A stretch of DNA of 64,000 nucleotides from Anianabacter salinae (GCF_019061145.1 NZ_JAHQZS010000001.1:806001-870000), one strand, 5' to 3'; counted from the stretch's first letter, positions 40,749-49,632 are shown. A program made the numbers and translations. The notes: generated from the letters alone by a model not told the origin.

Positions 40749-40764
40749 CCACAAGATATAGTGG
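40749..40764. promoter_or_regulatory. Candidate NrdR box upstream of nrdJ
   Basis: CCACAAGATATAGTGG resembles the NrdR consensus (acaCwAtATATwGtgt) and is a palindrome at its ends (CCAC/GTGG). A second, half-matched site ending TTTGTGT is at 40718-40733, 31 bases upstream, which is the usual helical spacing of NrdR box pairs. TATAGT within the box could be the -10. Confidence 0.55.
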
Positions 40765-40959
40765 ACAGGGCGCGGCGGGACAGAAACATTCTCCAAGCAA
40801 TGCCTGCATGCGTGGGCAGCCGTCGTCATCCCATCAGCGGAGCGCGGAGAAGTCTTTTGTCTCCGCCGACCGCCAGACAACCGGCGCGACATCATCCCCC
40901 AACCGGGCCCCAGCCCCGGAGCGGGGCAGGGCAAAAAAGAAAACGGGGCACCCAAGGTC
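40765..40959 (+). promoter_or_regulatory. Structured 5' leader of nrdJ
   Basis: About 195 bases lie between the NrdR-like box and the nrdJ start. They include a hairpin with 7-bp arms GCGGAGA/TCTCCGC (40844-40866) and a hairpin GCCCCG-GAG-CGGGGC (40913-40927) just before the A-rich ribosome-site region. No B12-box (GCCACTG) of a cobalamin riboswitch was found. Confidence 0.4.
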
Positions 40960-43900
40960 ATGAAGATCGAACGTTCGTTCACCACCGCCGGCCGCGACGC
41001 ATACGATGCGATCGCCTTCACCACCACCACGTCGGAAATCCGCAACCCCGACGGCACCGTGGTGTTCCGTCTGGACGCCGTCGAGGTGCCCGAAAGCTGG
41101 AGCCAGGTGGCGTCGGACGTCATCGCGCAGAAATATTTCCGCAAGGCCGGGGTGCCCGCGCGGCTGAGGCCGGTCCGCGAAAAGGACGTGCCGGAATTCC
41201 TGTGGCGCTCGGTCGCCGACGAGGCGGCGCTGGCCGAATTGCCCCAGGACCAGCGCTATGGCGGCGAGACGTCGTCCAAGCAGGTGTTCGACCGCCTGGC
41301 GGGCGCCTGGGCCTATTGGGGCTGGAAGGGCGGATATTTCACCACCGAGGCCGACGCCCAGGCGTATTTCGACGAGATGCGCTTCATGCTGGCGACCCAG
41401 CGCGCGGCGCCCAACAGCCCGCAGTGGTTCAACACCGGCCTGCACTGGGCCTACGGCATCGACGGCCCGGCGCAGGGGCATTTCTACGTCGACTACAAGA
41501 CCGGCAAGCTGACCAAGTCGAAATCCAGCTACGAGCATCCGCAGCCCCACGCCTGCTTCATCCAGTCCGTGTCGGACGATCTGGTGAACGAAGGCGGGAT
41601 CATGGACCTGTGGGTCCGCGAGGCACGCCTGTTCAAATACGGCTCGGGCACCGGCACCAACTTTTCCTCGCTCCGCGCCGAGGGCGAGAAGCTGTCGGGC
41701 GGCGGCAAGTCGTCGGGCCTGATGGGGTTCCTCAAGATCGGCGACCGCGCAGCAGGCGCGATCAAGTCGGGCGGCACCACGCGCCGCGCGGCCAAGATGG
41801 TCATCGTCGATGCCGATCACCCGGACATCGAGGAATACATCAACTGGAAGGTCAAGGAAGAGCAGAAGGTCGCCAGCCTCGTCGCGGGCTCGAAGATGCA
41901 CGAGCAGAAGCTCAACGAGATCTTCGCGGCGATCCGCAGCTTTGACGGCTCCGAGGACGGCGCGACCGATCCCAAGGTGAACGAGGCGCTCAAGGCGGCG
42001 ATCAAGTCGGCCAAGAAATGCGCGATCCCCGAGACCTATGTGAACCGCGTTCTGCAATACGCGCGGCAGGGCTATGCCTCGATCGAGTTCCCGACCTATG
42101 ACACTGACTGGGATTCCGAGGCCTACGCCTCTGTCTCCGGCCAGAACTCGAACAACTCGGTTCGCGTTACCGATGCCTTCCTGCAAGCCGTGCGCGACGA
42201 TGCCGACTGGGAGCTGATCCGCCGCATCGACGGCAAGGTCGCCAAGACCATCAAGGCGCGCGATTTGTGGGAACAGATCGGCCATGCCGCCTGGGCCTGC
42301 GCCGATCCGGGCATCCAGTTCCACGACACTGTCAACGCCTGGCACACCTGCCCCGAAGACGGGGCGATCCGCGGCTCCAACCCGTGCTCGGAATACATGT
42401 TCCTCGACGATACCGCCTGCAACCTCGCGTCGATGAACCTTCTGACCTTCTACCGCGACGGCCAGTTCCAGGCCGAGGAATACATGCACGCCACGCGCCT
42501 GTGGACCATCACGCTGGAAGTGTCGGTGATGATGGCGCAGTTCCCGTCCAAGGAAATCGCGCAGCGGTCCTATGACTTCCGCACGCTGGGTCTGGGCTAT
42601 GCCAACATCGGCGGCCTGCTGATGAGCATGGGCCTGGGATACGACAGCGACGAGGGCCGCGCGCTCTGCGGTGCGCTGACTGCGATCCTGACCGGCACCT
42701 CCTATGCCACGTCCGCCGAGATGGCGGGAGAGCTTGGCGCCTTCCCGGGCCACGCCCGCAACGCGGACCACATGCTGCGCGTGATCCGCAACCACCGCAC
42801 GGCGGCCTACGGCAAGGCGGACGGCTACGAGGCGCTGGCGGTCAAGCCGGTTCCGCTCGACCATGCCAACTGCCCTGACGCGCGGCTGATCCAGCTTGCA
42901 ACCGCGTCTTGGGACGAGGCGCTGCGCCTTGGCGAGGCGCATGGCTACCGCAATGCGCAGGTGTCGGTGATCGCGCCGACGGGCACCATCGGCCTTGTGA
43001 TGGACTGCGACACCACCGGAATCGAGCCCGATTTCGCGCTGGTGAAGTTCAAGAAGCTCGCCGGTGGCGGATACTTCAAGATCATCAACCACTCGGTGCC
43101 CGCCGCGCTGGAAAAGCTGGGCTATGGCTCGGCGCAGATCGAGGAAATCGTCGCCCACGCGGTCGGTCACGGGTCCATCGGCAACGCGCCGGGGATCAAC
43201 CACACCTCGCTGGTCGGCCACGGGTTCGGCCAGGCGGAAATCGACCGGATCGAGGCGGCGCTGCCGTCGGCGTTCGACATCCGCTTCGTGTTCAACCAGT
43301 GGACGCTGGGCGAGGACTTCTGCCGCGAAACCCTCGGCATCCCCGCCGAAAAGCTGAACGATCCGACGTTCGATCTGCTGCGTCACCTTGGCTATTCGCG
43401 CAAGGACATCGAGGCCGCGAACGACCATGTCTGCGGAACCATGACGCTGGAAGGCGCGCCCCATCTCGACCCGGCGCATTACCACGTCTTCGATTGCGCC
43501 AACGCCTGCGGCAAGACCGGCAAGCGGTTCCTCGGCTGGCAAAGCCACATCACCATGATGGCCGCCGCACAATCGTTCATCTCGGGTGCGATTTCCAAGA
43601 CGATCAACATGGCCAACGATGCCACGATCGAGGATTGTCAGGCCGCCTATGAACTGTCCTGGTCGCTGGGGGTGAAGGCCAACGCGCTGTACCGCGACGG
43701 ATCGAAACTGTCGCAGCCGCTGGCGGCGTCCCTGGTCGAGGACGACGAAGAGGCCGAGGACATCCTCGCCAACGGGTCGCAGAACGAAAAGGCCCGCGTG
43801 CTGGCCGAGAAGATCGTCGAAAAGGTCGTCTACAAGGAGATCTTCACGCGTCACCGCGAAAAGATGCCCCAGCGGCGCCGCGGCTATACGCAAAAGGCCA

Positions 43901-44637
43901 TCGTCGGCGGTCACAAGGTCTATCTGCGCACCGGCGAATACGAGGACGGCCAGCTGGGCGAGATCTTCATCGACATGCACAAGGAAGGCGCAGGCTTCCG
44001 CGCGATGATGAACAACTTTGCCATCGCGGTGTCGGTGGGCCTGCAATACGGCGTGCCGCTGGAGGAATTCGTCGACGCCTTCACCTTCACCAAGTTCGAA
44101 CCGGCGGGCATGGTACAGGGCAACGAGACGATCAAGAACGCGACTTCGATCCTCGACTACATCTTCCGCGAACTGGCGGTCAGCTATCTCGACCGCACCG
44201 ATCTTGCCCATGTGCAGCCGCAGGGCGCATCCTTCGACGATCTGGGCCGGGGCGAGGAAGAGGGAGTGCGCAACTTCCGCGAAGTGCCGAAATCCGGCGG
44301 CCAGTCGCCGCTCGACGTGCTGCGCCAGGTGGCCTCGACCGGCTATTTGCGCAAGCGGGTGCCGCAGGATCTGGTGGTGTTGCAAGGTGGGCAGTCCGGC
44401 GCGGTCGCACTGGCCGGGTCCGACCCGGTGGCGACGCTGACGACGCTGGTTCCCGAGGTGCGCGGCGGCGCCGAGACGGCGCTGGGCACCGGCGCGGTGA
44501 CGCTCGACGCGCGCACCAAGGCCAAGATGCAGGGCTACGAGGGCGAGGCCTGCGGCGATTGTGGCAACTACACGCTGGTGCGCAACGGGACCTGCATGAA
44601 GTGCAACACCTGCGGCGGAACGAGCGGGTGTAGCTGA
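40960..44637 (+). CDS. nrdJ: Vitamin B12-dependent ribonucleotide reductase (class II)
   Basis: 1225 residues, the long NrdJ type. It reduces ribonucleotides to deoxyribonucleotides with adenosylcobalamin, with or without oxygen. Catalytic region: [15 protein letters not shown] (near 148), [13 protein letters not shown] (near 195) with one active-site Cys, [22 protein letters not shown] in outline (near 475-495) and the [20 protein letters not shown] block (near 672). The C-terminus has a Cys-rich zinc-ribbon-like tail ([23 protein letters not shown] in outline) for disulfide exchange. The start is ATG after CCAAGG. An NrdR-like box lies upstream. Confidence 0.97.
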   Translation: MKIERSFTTAGRDAYDAIAFTTTTSEIRNPDGTVVFRLDAVEVPESWSQVASDVIAQKYFRKAGVPARLRPVREKDVPEFLWRSVADEAALAELPQDQRYGGETSSKQVFDRLAGAWAYWGWKGGYFTTEADAQAYFDEMRFMLATQRAAPNSPQWFNTGLHWAYGIDGPAQGHFYVDYKTGKLTKSKSSYEHPQPHACFIQSVSDDLVNEGGIMDLWVREARLFKYGSGTGTNFSSLRAEGEKLSGGGKSSGLMGFLKIGDRAAGAIKSGGTTRRAAKMVIVDADHPDIEEYINWKVKEEQKVASLVAGSKMHEQKLNEIFAAIRSFDGSEDGATDPKVNEALKAAIKSAKKCAIPETYVNRVLQYARQGYASIEFPTYDTDWDSEAYASVSGQNSNNSVRVTDAFLQAVRDDADWELIRRIDGKVAKTIKARDLWEQIGHAAWACADPGIQFHDTVNAWHTCPEDGAIRGSNPCSEYMFLDDTACNLASMNLLTFYRDGQFQAEEYMHATRLWTITLEVSVMMAQFPSKEIAQRSYDFRTLGLGYANIGGLLMSMGLGYDSDEGRALCGALTAILTGTSYATSAEMAGELGAFPGHARNADHMLRVIRNHRTAAYGKADGYEALAVKPVPLDHANCPDARLIQLATASWDEALRLGEAHGYRNAQVSVIAPTGTIGLVMDCDTTGIEPDFALVKFKKLAGGGYFKIINHSVPAALEKLGYGSAQIEEIVAHAVGHGSIGNAPGINHTSLVGHGFGQAEIDRIEAALPSAFDIRFVFNQWTLGEDFCRETLGIPAEKLNDPTFDLLRHLGYSRKDIEAANDHVCGTMTLEGAPHLDPAHYHVFDCANACGKTGKRFLGWQSHITMMAAAQSFISGAISKTINMANDATIEDCQAAYELSWSLGVKANALYRDGSKLSQPLAASLVEDDEEAEDILANGSQNEKARVLAEKIVEKVVYKEIFTRHREKMPQRRRGYTQKAIVGGHKVYLRTGEYEDGQLGEIFIDMHKEGAGFRAMMNNFAIAVSVGLQYGVPLEEFVDAFTFTKFEPAGMVQGNETIKNATSILDYIFRELAVSYLDRTDLAHVQPQGASFDDLGRGEEEGVRNFREVPKSGGQSPLDVLRQVASTGYLRKRVPQDLVVLQGGQSGAVALAGSDPVATLTTLVPEVRGGAETALGTGAVTLDARTKAKMQGYEGEACGDCGNYTLVRNGTCMKCNTCGGTSGCS

Positions 44638-44645
44638 GGGAATTG

Positions 44646-44854
44646 AGGGCGCTTGCGCCTTCTATGACAAGGGGTGGCTCTCGTCGTTTGCACGCAAACG
44701 ACTGCCGCCACTCCGCGCCCCGGGCTTACCCGGGACGCGGGACACGGGGCGGGTGCGCTCGCCCCTGACGCGGATCAGGCCGCAGGCAGAAAACCGGGCG
44801 GTACACAGATGAGCCTGATCAGCGAAACTGGGGCCCCTTCGGGGGCCCCTTTTT
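44646..44854 (+). ncRNA. Candidate multi-hairpin RNA downstream of nrdJ
   Basis: Between the nrdJ stop and a strong terminator there is a row of perfect stems: GGGGTGGC/GCCACTCC (44671-44678 with 44707-44714, one G-U) enclosing GTCGTTTGC/GCAAACGAC (44683-44702); a CCCGGG self-paired hairpin flanked by GCG/CGC (44715-44738); GGGGCG/CGCCCC (44746-44765); and GATCAGGC/GCCTGATC (44773-44820). I did not recognise a known RNA family. It could be a processed 3' UTR RNA or a separate small RNA; no promoter was identified. Confidence 0.45.
44830..44854 (+). terminator. Intrinsic terminator after nrdJ
   Basis: Perfect 8-bp stem GGGGCCCC/GGGGCCCC with TTCG loop, followed by five T. It ends the nrdJ transcript or the candidate RNA before it. 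Confidence 0.92.
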
Positions 44855-44867
44855 CTGTGTGCGTGGG

Positions 44868-44928
44868 GGGTGGCGGGATAAATCCCGCCCTACACGCCCC
44901 CCGTAGGGCGGGACTTGTCCCGCCACCC
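44868..44928. repeat. Nested inverted-repeat element between nrdJ and galM
   Basis: Two arms, GGGTGGCGGGA-TAAA-TCCCGCCCTAC and its near reverse complement GTAGGGCGGGA-CTTG-TCCCGCCACCC, are separated by 11 bases. Each arm is itself a hairpin (GGCGGGA/TCCCGCC), so the whole can form a large cruciform or twin hairpins. It lies at the convergent ends of nrdJ and galM. Confidence 0.85.
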
Positions 44929-44950
44929 GGCCAACCCATTGAGGCGAAAC

Positions 44951-45934
44951 CTACCCCGCTGCCTCGAACACATACCGCGTGACGCTCTCATATCGCTCGC
45001 CGGGCCGCAGGATGCATCCCGGAAAGCCCGGCTGATTCATCGCATCCGGCCAGGCTTGCGTCTCGAGCGCCAGCCCCGCCCGCGCGGGCAAGGGCGCTCT
45101 GTCCGGCCCAGGCACCCCGGCGAAATGCGCGCCGTCATAGACCTGCAGCCCCGGCTCTGTCGTCTCGATCGTCATGCGCAGGCCGTCGCCGTCCAGCCAC
45201 GCCACCGGGCGCATCGGGCGCTTGCCGTCCGACAGGCAGAAGTTGTGATCGACGCCCGCCTCCCCGATGGGCCGCGCGCTGCGGAAATCGAATGACGTGT
45301 CCGCCACAGGCGCGATCTGCCCCGTTGGGATCATCTCGGCATCGACGGGCAGGTAGTGATCGGCGGCGATGCGCAGCCGGTGCCCGGTCACATCGCCGCC
45401 GCCATTCAGGTTGAAATACCCGTGATGCGCGAGACTGATCGGGCACGGCTTCGTCACCTGTGCCGACAGCGTCACCTCCAGCGCGCCGTCGCCGGACAAC
45501 CCGATGCGCGCGGTCAACTGCGCCTCTCCCGGAAACCCCATGTGCCCGTCGGGCAAGGTCAGCGTCAGCGTCACCGCGCTGTCCGACACCTCGGCGATGT
45601 CCCAGATCTGCGCGTGCGGGCCGTCCGCGCCGCCGTGCAACGTGTGGCGGCCAAGGAAATTCCGGTCGGTCTCATGCGTCTCGCCGTCCAGCACGAACCG
45701 TGCGTTCCCGATGCGGTTGGCAAAGCGGCCCACGATGGTCCCGGCATAGAGATAGCCGCCCTCGTAGTCCCCGAGCCGTGGACTGGACAGCACCAGCGGC
45801 CGGTCCAGCGCGACGTGGCGCAGGTCATGCACCATCGCACCATAGGTCAGCACCCGCGCGGTCAACCCGCCGTTCGACAGCGTCACGGCCTGCACCATGC
45901 GGCCATCGGCAAGGGTCTGAAAATCTTCGGTCAT
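44951..45934 (-). CDS. galM: Aldose 1-epimerase (galactose mutarotase)
   Basis: 327 residues. It interconverts alpha and beta anomers of hexoses. Catalytic and substrate residues: RFANRIGNARF (near 70), HTLHGGADG (near 96), the catalytic His in ISLAHHGYFNLNG (near 165-175) and Glu in LALETQAWPDAMNQP (near 288). Length is typical. It overlaps the upstream THUMP methyltransferase gene by 4 bases, so it is cotranscribed although functionally unrelated. Confidence 0.93.
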   Translation of the reverse strand: MTEDFQTLADGRMVQAVTLSNGGLTARVLTYGAMVHDLRHVALDRPLVLSSPRLGDYEGGYLYAGTIVGRFANRIGNARFVLDGETHETDRNFLGRHTLHGGADGPHAQIWDIAEVSDSAVTLTLTLPDGHMGFPGEAQLTARIGLSGDGALEVTLSAQVTKPCPISLAHHGYFNLNGGGDVTGHRLRIAADHYLPVDAEMIPTGQIAPVADTSFDFRSARPIGEAGVDHNFCLSDGKRPMRPVAWLDGDGLRMTIETTEPGLQVYDGAHFAGVPGPDRAPLPARAGLALETQAWPDAMNQPGFPGCILRPGERYESVTRYVFEAAG

Positions 45935-47043
45935 CGCAAGGCCTCGGTCTGCCAGAGGGTGATCTTGAGCGGCCCGTGGGCGACGGTCGCCCCGGGCGGG
46001 CGAAACGGCAGGGCGGTCGCCTTGGCCAACCCTGCGTCGCTCGTGACCAGAGCAAGGCGCCAGCCGGTGAAACGGTCCTTCAGCACCGCGCCAAGGCTGC
46101 CATAAAGCGCGAACAGCAGCTTGCGGTTGCCGATCCGCTCGCCATACGGCGGGTTCACGGTGACAAGGCCGGGCGGTCCTTCGGGGCGGGCGAGGTCGCT
46201 GATGGGCTGGCAGCCGAAGGTGATCGCGCCGCCCAGCCCCGCGCGTTCCGCATTGGCGCGCGCCCCCGCGATGGCGCCCTGATCGCGGTCATAGCCGAAA
46301 AAGCGCGCGGGCGGCACGGTGCCGGTGGTCGCGCCCTTGAGCGCAGAGGCGGCAGCGGCATCAAAGCTGGCCAGCTGTTCGAACGCGAAACCGCGCGCCC
46401 GCCCGGGCAAGAAACCGCCCGCGATCTCGGCCGCCTCGATCGGAAACGTCCCCGAGCCGCACATCGGGTCCAGCACCGGGCCGGTGCCGTCATACCCCGC
46501 CTGCCGCAGGAACAGGGACGCAAGCGTCTCGCGCATCGGCGCCTTGCCGACCTGTTCCTTGAGCCCCCGGCGGTGCAGCGGCTCGCCCGAGGTATCAAGG
46601 CTGAAGCTGCAGAAATTATCCTCGATCCGGGCGATCAGGCGCACCGGCGCGTCCTCGGCAGTGGGCGCGCCAAGGACATCGGCGATTGCCGTCTCGATCC
46701 GCTGCGCCGCGGCCCCCGCGTGGTAGATCTTGGAGCGGCGGCAGATCGCCTCGACCTTCACCGGCACATCTGCGCGCAGGAATTCAGCCCAGGGAAACTT
46801 GTGTGCCCGCTTGTCGAGCTGCGCGAGGTGGAACACCGGGAAACCGCCGATGCGCACCAGCACCCGCGCCGCCCCGCGCAGGGCCAGGTTCGCGCGCCAG
46901 ACCTCTGGCCAGTCGCCGGTGGTGGTCACGCCGCCCGGTACCGCGACGGGCGCCTCGAAGCCGGCCGCGCGTGCCTCTTCGGCCAGAACGGGCTCCAGTC
47001 CCGGCGGGGCGGCGAGGAATATCTCGAACGGTCCCGCGGTCAC
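45931..47043 (-). CDS. THUMP-domain RNA methyltransferase (RlmL N-terminal/YpsC type)
   Basis: 370 residues. The N-terminal FLAAPPGLEPVLAEEARAAGF (near 9-28) and THUMP region (about 45-155) bind RNA. The Rossmann methyltransferase domain has DPMCGSGTFPIEAAEIA (SAM site, near 192-208) and the catalytic NPPYGERIGN (near 301-310). This is the family of 23S rRNA m2G2445 methyltransferases. It lacks the second methyltransferase half of E. coli RlmL. The start overlaps the ilvN stop by 4 bases. Confidence 0.9.
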   Translation of the reverse strand: MTAGPFEIFLAAPPGLEPVLAEEARAAGFEAPVAVPGGVTTTGDWPEVWRANLALRGAARVLVRIGGFPVFHLAQLDKRAHKFPWAEFLRADVPVKVEAICRRSKIYHAGAAAQRIETAIADVLGAPTAEDAPVRLIARIEDNFCSFSLDTSGEPLHRRGLKEQVGKAPMRETLASLFLRQAGYDGTGPVLDPMCGSGTFPIEAAEIAGGFLPGRARGFAFEQLASFDAAAASALKGATTGTVPPARFFGYDRDQGAIAGARANAERAGLGGAITFGCQPISDLARPEGPPGLVTVNPPYGERIGNRKLLFALYGSLGAVLKDRFTGWRLALVTSDAGLAKATALPFRPPGATVAHGPLKITLWQTEALR

Positions 47044-47603
47044 TCCGCGCCGCGCGACAGCGCAGCGACGCCGGTGCGGGCGACCTCGACCAGACCGAGC
47101 GGGCGCATCAGTTCGGCGAAAGCGTCGATCTTGCCCGGCGTGCCGGTCATCTCGAAGATGAAGCTTTCAAGCGTCGAATCGACCACGTTGGCACGGAAGA
47201 TTTCCGCCAGCCGCAGCGCCTCGATCCGGTCGTTGCCTTGCCCCGCCACCTTGAACAGCGCCAACTCGCGCTCGACCGCGTGACCCTCGACCGTCAGGTC
47301 ATGCACGTCATAGACCACCACGATCCGGCCAAGCTGCGCCTTGATCTGGTCGATCACGGCGGGCGTGCCGGTGGTGACGATGGTGATGCGCGACCGGTGG
47401 CCGGTATGATCCACCTCGGCCACCGTCAGGCTCTCGATATTGTAGCCGCGTCCCGAGAACAGGCCGATCACCCGCGCCAGCACGCCGGGTTCGTTCTCGA
47501 CCAGCACCGCCAGCGTGTGCCGTTCCTCGGCGGCGGCGTTCGGGTCGCGCAGGTCATACGCCGAATGCTTCGACGAGCCCTTCTTGATCTTCAATTCGGT
47601 CAT
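47040..47603 (-). CDS. ilvN: Acetolactate synthase small (regulatory) subunit
   Basis: 187 residues. The N-terminal ACT domain (about 28-100) reads HTLAVLVENEPGVLARVIGLFSGRGYNIESLTVAEVDHTGHRS in outline, the valine-binding region that gives feedback control. The C-terminal half (about 105-187) activates the large subunit. It is 63 bases downstream of ilvB; that gap is filled by a dispersed repeat. Confidence 0.96.
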   Translation of the reverse strand: MTELKIKKGSSKHSAYDLRDPNAAAEERHTLAVLVENEPGVLARVIGLFSGRGYNIESLTVAEVDHTGHRSRITIVTTGTPAVIDQIKAQLGRIVVVYDVHDLTVEGHAVERELALFKVAGQGNDRIEALRLAEIFRANVVDSTLESFIFEMTGTPGKIDAFAELMRPLGLVEVARTGVAALSRGAE

Positions 47604-47610
47604 GCCGCTC

Positions 47611-47665
47611 TTCTTCTTGGTCCAAATACCTCCGGGGGTCCGGGGGGCAACGCCCCCCGGCGCGG
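47611..47665 (-). repeat. Dispersed palindromic element, copy 2 (ilvB-ilvN gap)
   Basis: On the minus strand CCGGGGGGC-GTT-GCCCCCCGG is a perfect hairpin, followed by ACCCCCGGAGGTATTTGGACC and AAGAAGAAG. It matches the element at 25901-25947 in hairpin position and in the GGAGGTATTTG...GGACCAA tail. Here its orientation agrees with the genes; in the trp copy it is opposite. Confidence 0.85.
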
Positions 47666-47666
47666 G

Positions 47667-49427
47667 TCACACCAGCACCGCCCCGCCCGACTTGATCGCG
47701 TTCTTCGTATCCACGTTCTCGCCGAGGATCATCTTGTTGTGCGGCTCGCCCGACGGGATCATCGGGAAACAGTTCTCGTGCTTCTCGACAAGGCAATCGA
47801 AGATCACCGGCCCGTCATATTCGAGCATCTCCATGATCGCGTCGTCCAGATCGGCGGGGTCCTTGCACAGGATGCCCTTGGCGCCGAACGCCTCGGCCAG
47901 CTTGACGAAATCGGGCAGCGATTCCGACCAGGAATGCGAATAGCGCTCGCCGTGCAGAAGCTCTTGCCACTGGCGCACCATGCCAAGGCGTTCGTTGTTC
48001 AGGATGAACTGCTTGACCGGCAGGCGGTATTGCACCGCCGTTCCCATCTCCTGCATGTTCATCAGCCACGACGCCTCGCCCGCGACGTTGATGACCAGCG
48101 CGTCGGGGTGGGCGACCTGCACGCCGATCGACGCGGGGAACCCGTAGCCCATTGTTCCCAGCCCGCCCGACGTCATCCAGCGGTTGGGGTCGTCGAAGCC
48201 GAGGTATTGCGCGGCCCACATCTGGTGCTGGCCGACCTCGGTGCAGATGTAGCGGCTGGGATGATCCTTCGTCAGGGCCTCGAGCCGTTGAAGGGCGTAT
48301 TGCGGCTTGATGGTCTTCTGGTCGGGCCGGTATTTCAGGCAGTCGACCTTTCTCCATTCCTCGATCCGCGCCCACCATTTCGACAGGGCGGCGGCGTTGG
48401 TCTTGCGCCCTCCGGCCTTCCACAGGCGCAGCACGTCCTCCAGCACATGGCCGACATCACCGATGATCGGCACGTCGACGTGGATCACCTTGTTGATCGA
48501 CGAGGGGTCGATGTCGATGTGCGCCTTGCGCGAATTGGGCGAGAAATCCTGCAGCCGCCCGGTGATCCGGTCGTCGAACCGCGCGCCGATGTTGATCATC
48601 AGATCGCAGCCGTGCATCGCAAGGTTCGCCTCGTAAAGGCCGTGCATCCCCAGCATCCCAAGCCAGTTCTTGCCGGATGCGGGGTAGGCGCCCAGGCCCA
48701 TCAGGGTGGACGTGATCGGAAAGCCCGTCGCCTCGACCAGTTCGCGCAGAAGCTGGCTGGCGGCGGGGCCCGAGTTGATGACGCCGCCGCCGGTATAGAA
48801 GACCGGGCGCTCGGCGCTCTCGATCATCTCGACCAGCGCCTTGATCGCGTCCTGATCGCCTTTCAGCCGGGGCTGGTAATGCGAGGTCTTGGCCTGCGCG
48901 GGCGCGACGTAGTAGGCGGTGGCGAACTGCACGTCCTTGGGGATGTCGACCAGCACCGGGCCGGGGCGGCCCGACTTGGCGACGTGGAACGCCTGATGGA
49001 TCGTATCGGCCAGCCGTGCCGTGTCCTTCACCAGCCAGTTGTGCTTGGTGCAGGGCCGGGTGATGCCGACCGTATCCGCCTCCTGGAAGCCGTCGGTGCC
49101 GATCATGAAGGTCGGAACTTGCCCGGTCAGCACGACCAGCGGGATCGAATCCATCAGCGCGTCGGTCAGGCCGGTGACGGCGTTCGTCGCGCCGGGGCCC
49201 GAGGTGACAAGCACGACGCCGGGCTTGCCGGTGGACCGCGCATAGCCTTCGGCGGCATGGACCGCGCCCTGTTCATGGCGGACAAGGATGTGGCGGATGT
49301 CGTTCTGCAGGAAAATCTCGTCGTAGATCGGTAGCACGGCGCCGCCGGGATATCCGAATACCGTGTCCACACCCTGATCCTTCAGGGCCTGAACCACCAT
49401 TTTCGCTCCGGTCATCTGACGTTTCAT
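47667..49427 (-). CDS. ilvB: Acetolactate synthase large (catalytic) subunit
   Basis: 586 residues from MKRQMTGAKMVVQAL (a GGAG ribosome site lies before it); an upstream in-frame ATG at 49451 is possible. TPP enzyme that makes acetolactate or acetohydroxybutyrate for Val, Leu and Ile. TPP catalytic Glu region: RHEQGAVHAAEGYARS (near 50), with the flavin/central domain after it, and the C-terminal TPP-Mg motif in the region VINVAGEASWLMNMQEMGTAVQYRLPVKQFILNN in outline (near 452-486). GE-A here replaces the usual GDGS/GDASF, a small variation worth checking. It is preceded by a leader-peptide attenuator. Confidence 0.96.
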   Translation of the reverse strand: MKRQMTGAKMVVQALKDQGVDTVFGYPGGAVLPIYDEIFLQNDIRHILVRHEQGAVHAAEGYARSTGKPGVVLVTSGPGATNAVTGLTDALMDSIPLVVLTGQVPTFMIGTDGFQEADTVGITRPCTKHNWLVKDTARLADTIHQAFHVAKSGRPGPVLVDIPKDVQFATAYYVAPAQAKTSHYQPRLKGDQDAIKALVEMIESAERPVFYTGGGVINSGPAASQLLRELVEATGFPITSTLMGLGAYPASGKNWLGMLGMHGLYEANLAMHGCDLMINIGARFDDRITGRLQDFSPNSRKAHIDIDPSSINKVIHVDVPIIGDVGHVLEDVLRLWKAGGRKTNAAALSKWWARIEEWRKVDCLKYRPDQKTIKPQYALQRLEALTKDHPSRYICTEVGQHQMWAAQYLGFDDPNRWMTSGGLGTMGYGFPASIGVQVAHPDALVINVAGEASWLMNMQEMGTAVQYRLPVKQFILNNERLGMVRQWQELLHGERYSHSWSESLPDFVKLAEAFGAKGILCKDPADLDDAIMEMLEYDGPVIFDCLVEKHENCFPMIPSGEPHNKMILGENVDTKNAIKSGGAVLV

Positions 49428-49474
49428 CTGCTTTGCTCCGTCTACACGCATCTTGCGGGCTTGGTTGCGGACAT

Positions 49475-49501
49475 AAAAAAACCCCCGAGGATCATCGGGG
49501 G
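49475..49501 (-). terminator. ilvB attenuator terminator
   Basis: On the minus strand CCCCCGA-TGATCC-TCGGGGG followed by seven T is a strong intrinsic terminator, placed after the leader peptide and 48 bases before the ilvB start, so it acts within the ilvB leader. Confidence 0.93.
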
Positions 49502-49543
49502 CGCATGGGGAACGAAGAGGGTTACGTTACCGTCCCATGCGCC
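49500..49543 (-). promoter_or_regulatory. ilvB antiterminator pairing
   Basis: GGCGCATGGG (49543-49534, codons 11-14 of the leader peptide) is perfectly complementary to CCCATGCGCC (49509-49500). The distal arm shares two bases with the terminator stem (49500-49501), so the two structures compete. A ribosome held on the early Leu/Ile/Val codons would leave the proximal arm free to form the antiterminator. Confidence 0.75.
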
Positions 49544-49574
49544 ATTCGCTTACGAGTACCAGAATGAGGGTCAT
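49527..49574 (-). CDS. ilvB leader peptide (IlvL-like)
   Basis: A 15-residue peptide, MTLILVLVSEWRMGR, ends in TAA. Codons 3-8 are Leu-Ile-Leu-Val-Leu-Val, the end products of the pathway, which is the signature of ribosome-mediated attenuation. The AAGGAG ribosome site (49589-49584) has correct spacing. It lies between a well-formed promoter and the attenuator terminator, just upstream of ilvB. Confidence 0.85.
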   Translation of the reverse strand: MTLILVLVSEWRMGR

Positions 49575-49603
49575 TCCCAAGGGCTCCTTCGTCCGTGCGC
49601 GGG

Positions 49604-49632
49604 ACATTAGAAAGCGCGCCGGGGGGCGTCAA
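49604..49632 (-). promoter_or_regulatory. ilvB promoter
   Basis: Minus-strand TTGACG (49632-49627) and TAATGT (49609-49604), with a 17-base spacer. It sits 30 bases before the leader-peptide start. Confidence 0.75.

Noticed and set aside
40187-40959. Cobalamin riboswitch upstream of nrdJ
   Set aside because: No GCCACTG B12 box and no matching core were found, only simple hairpins.
40834-44385. 1183-codon open frame antisense to nrdJ
   Set aside because: It is the shadow of the strong codon bias of nrdJ in a high-GC genome; it is low in motif content, rich in Arg, His and Gly, and nrdJ is certain.
44674-44982. 102-codon frame after nrdJ
   Set aside because: It crosses a strong terminator and a palindromic repeat and has no ribosome site; the region looks like structured RNA instead.
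46686-49334. 882-codon plus-strand frame opposite ilvB and ilvN
   Set aside because: Same effect of GC-rich codon use; it runs antisense through three recognised genes and has no family likeness.
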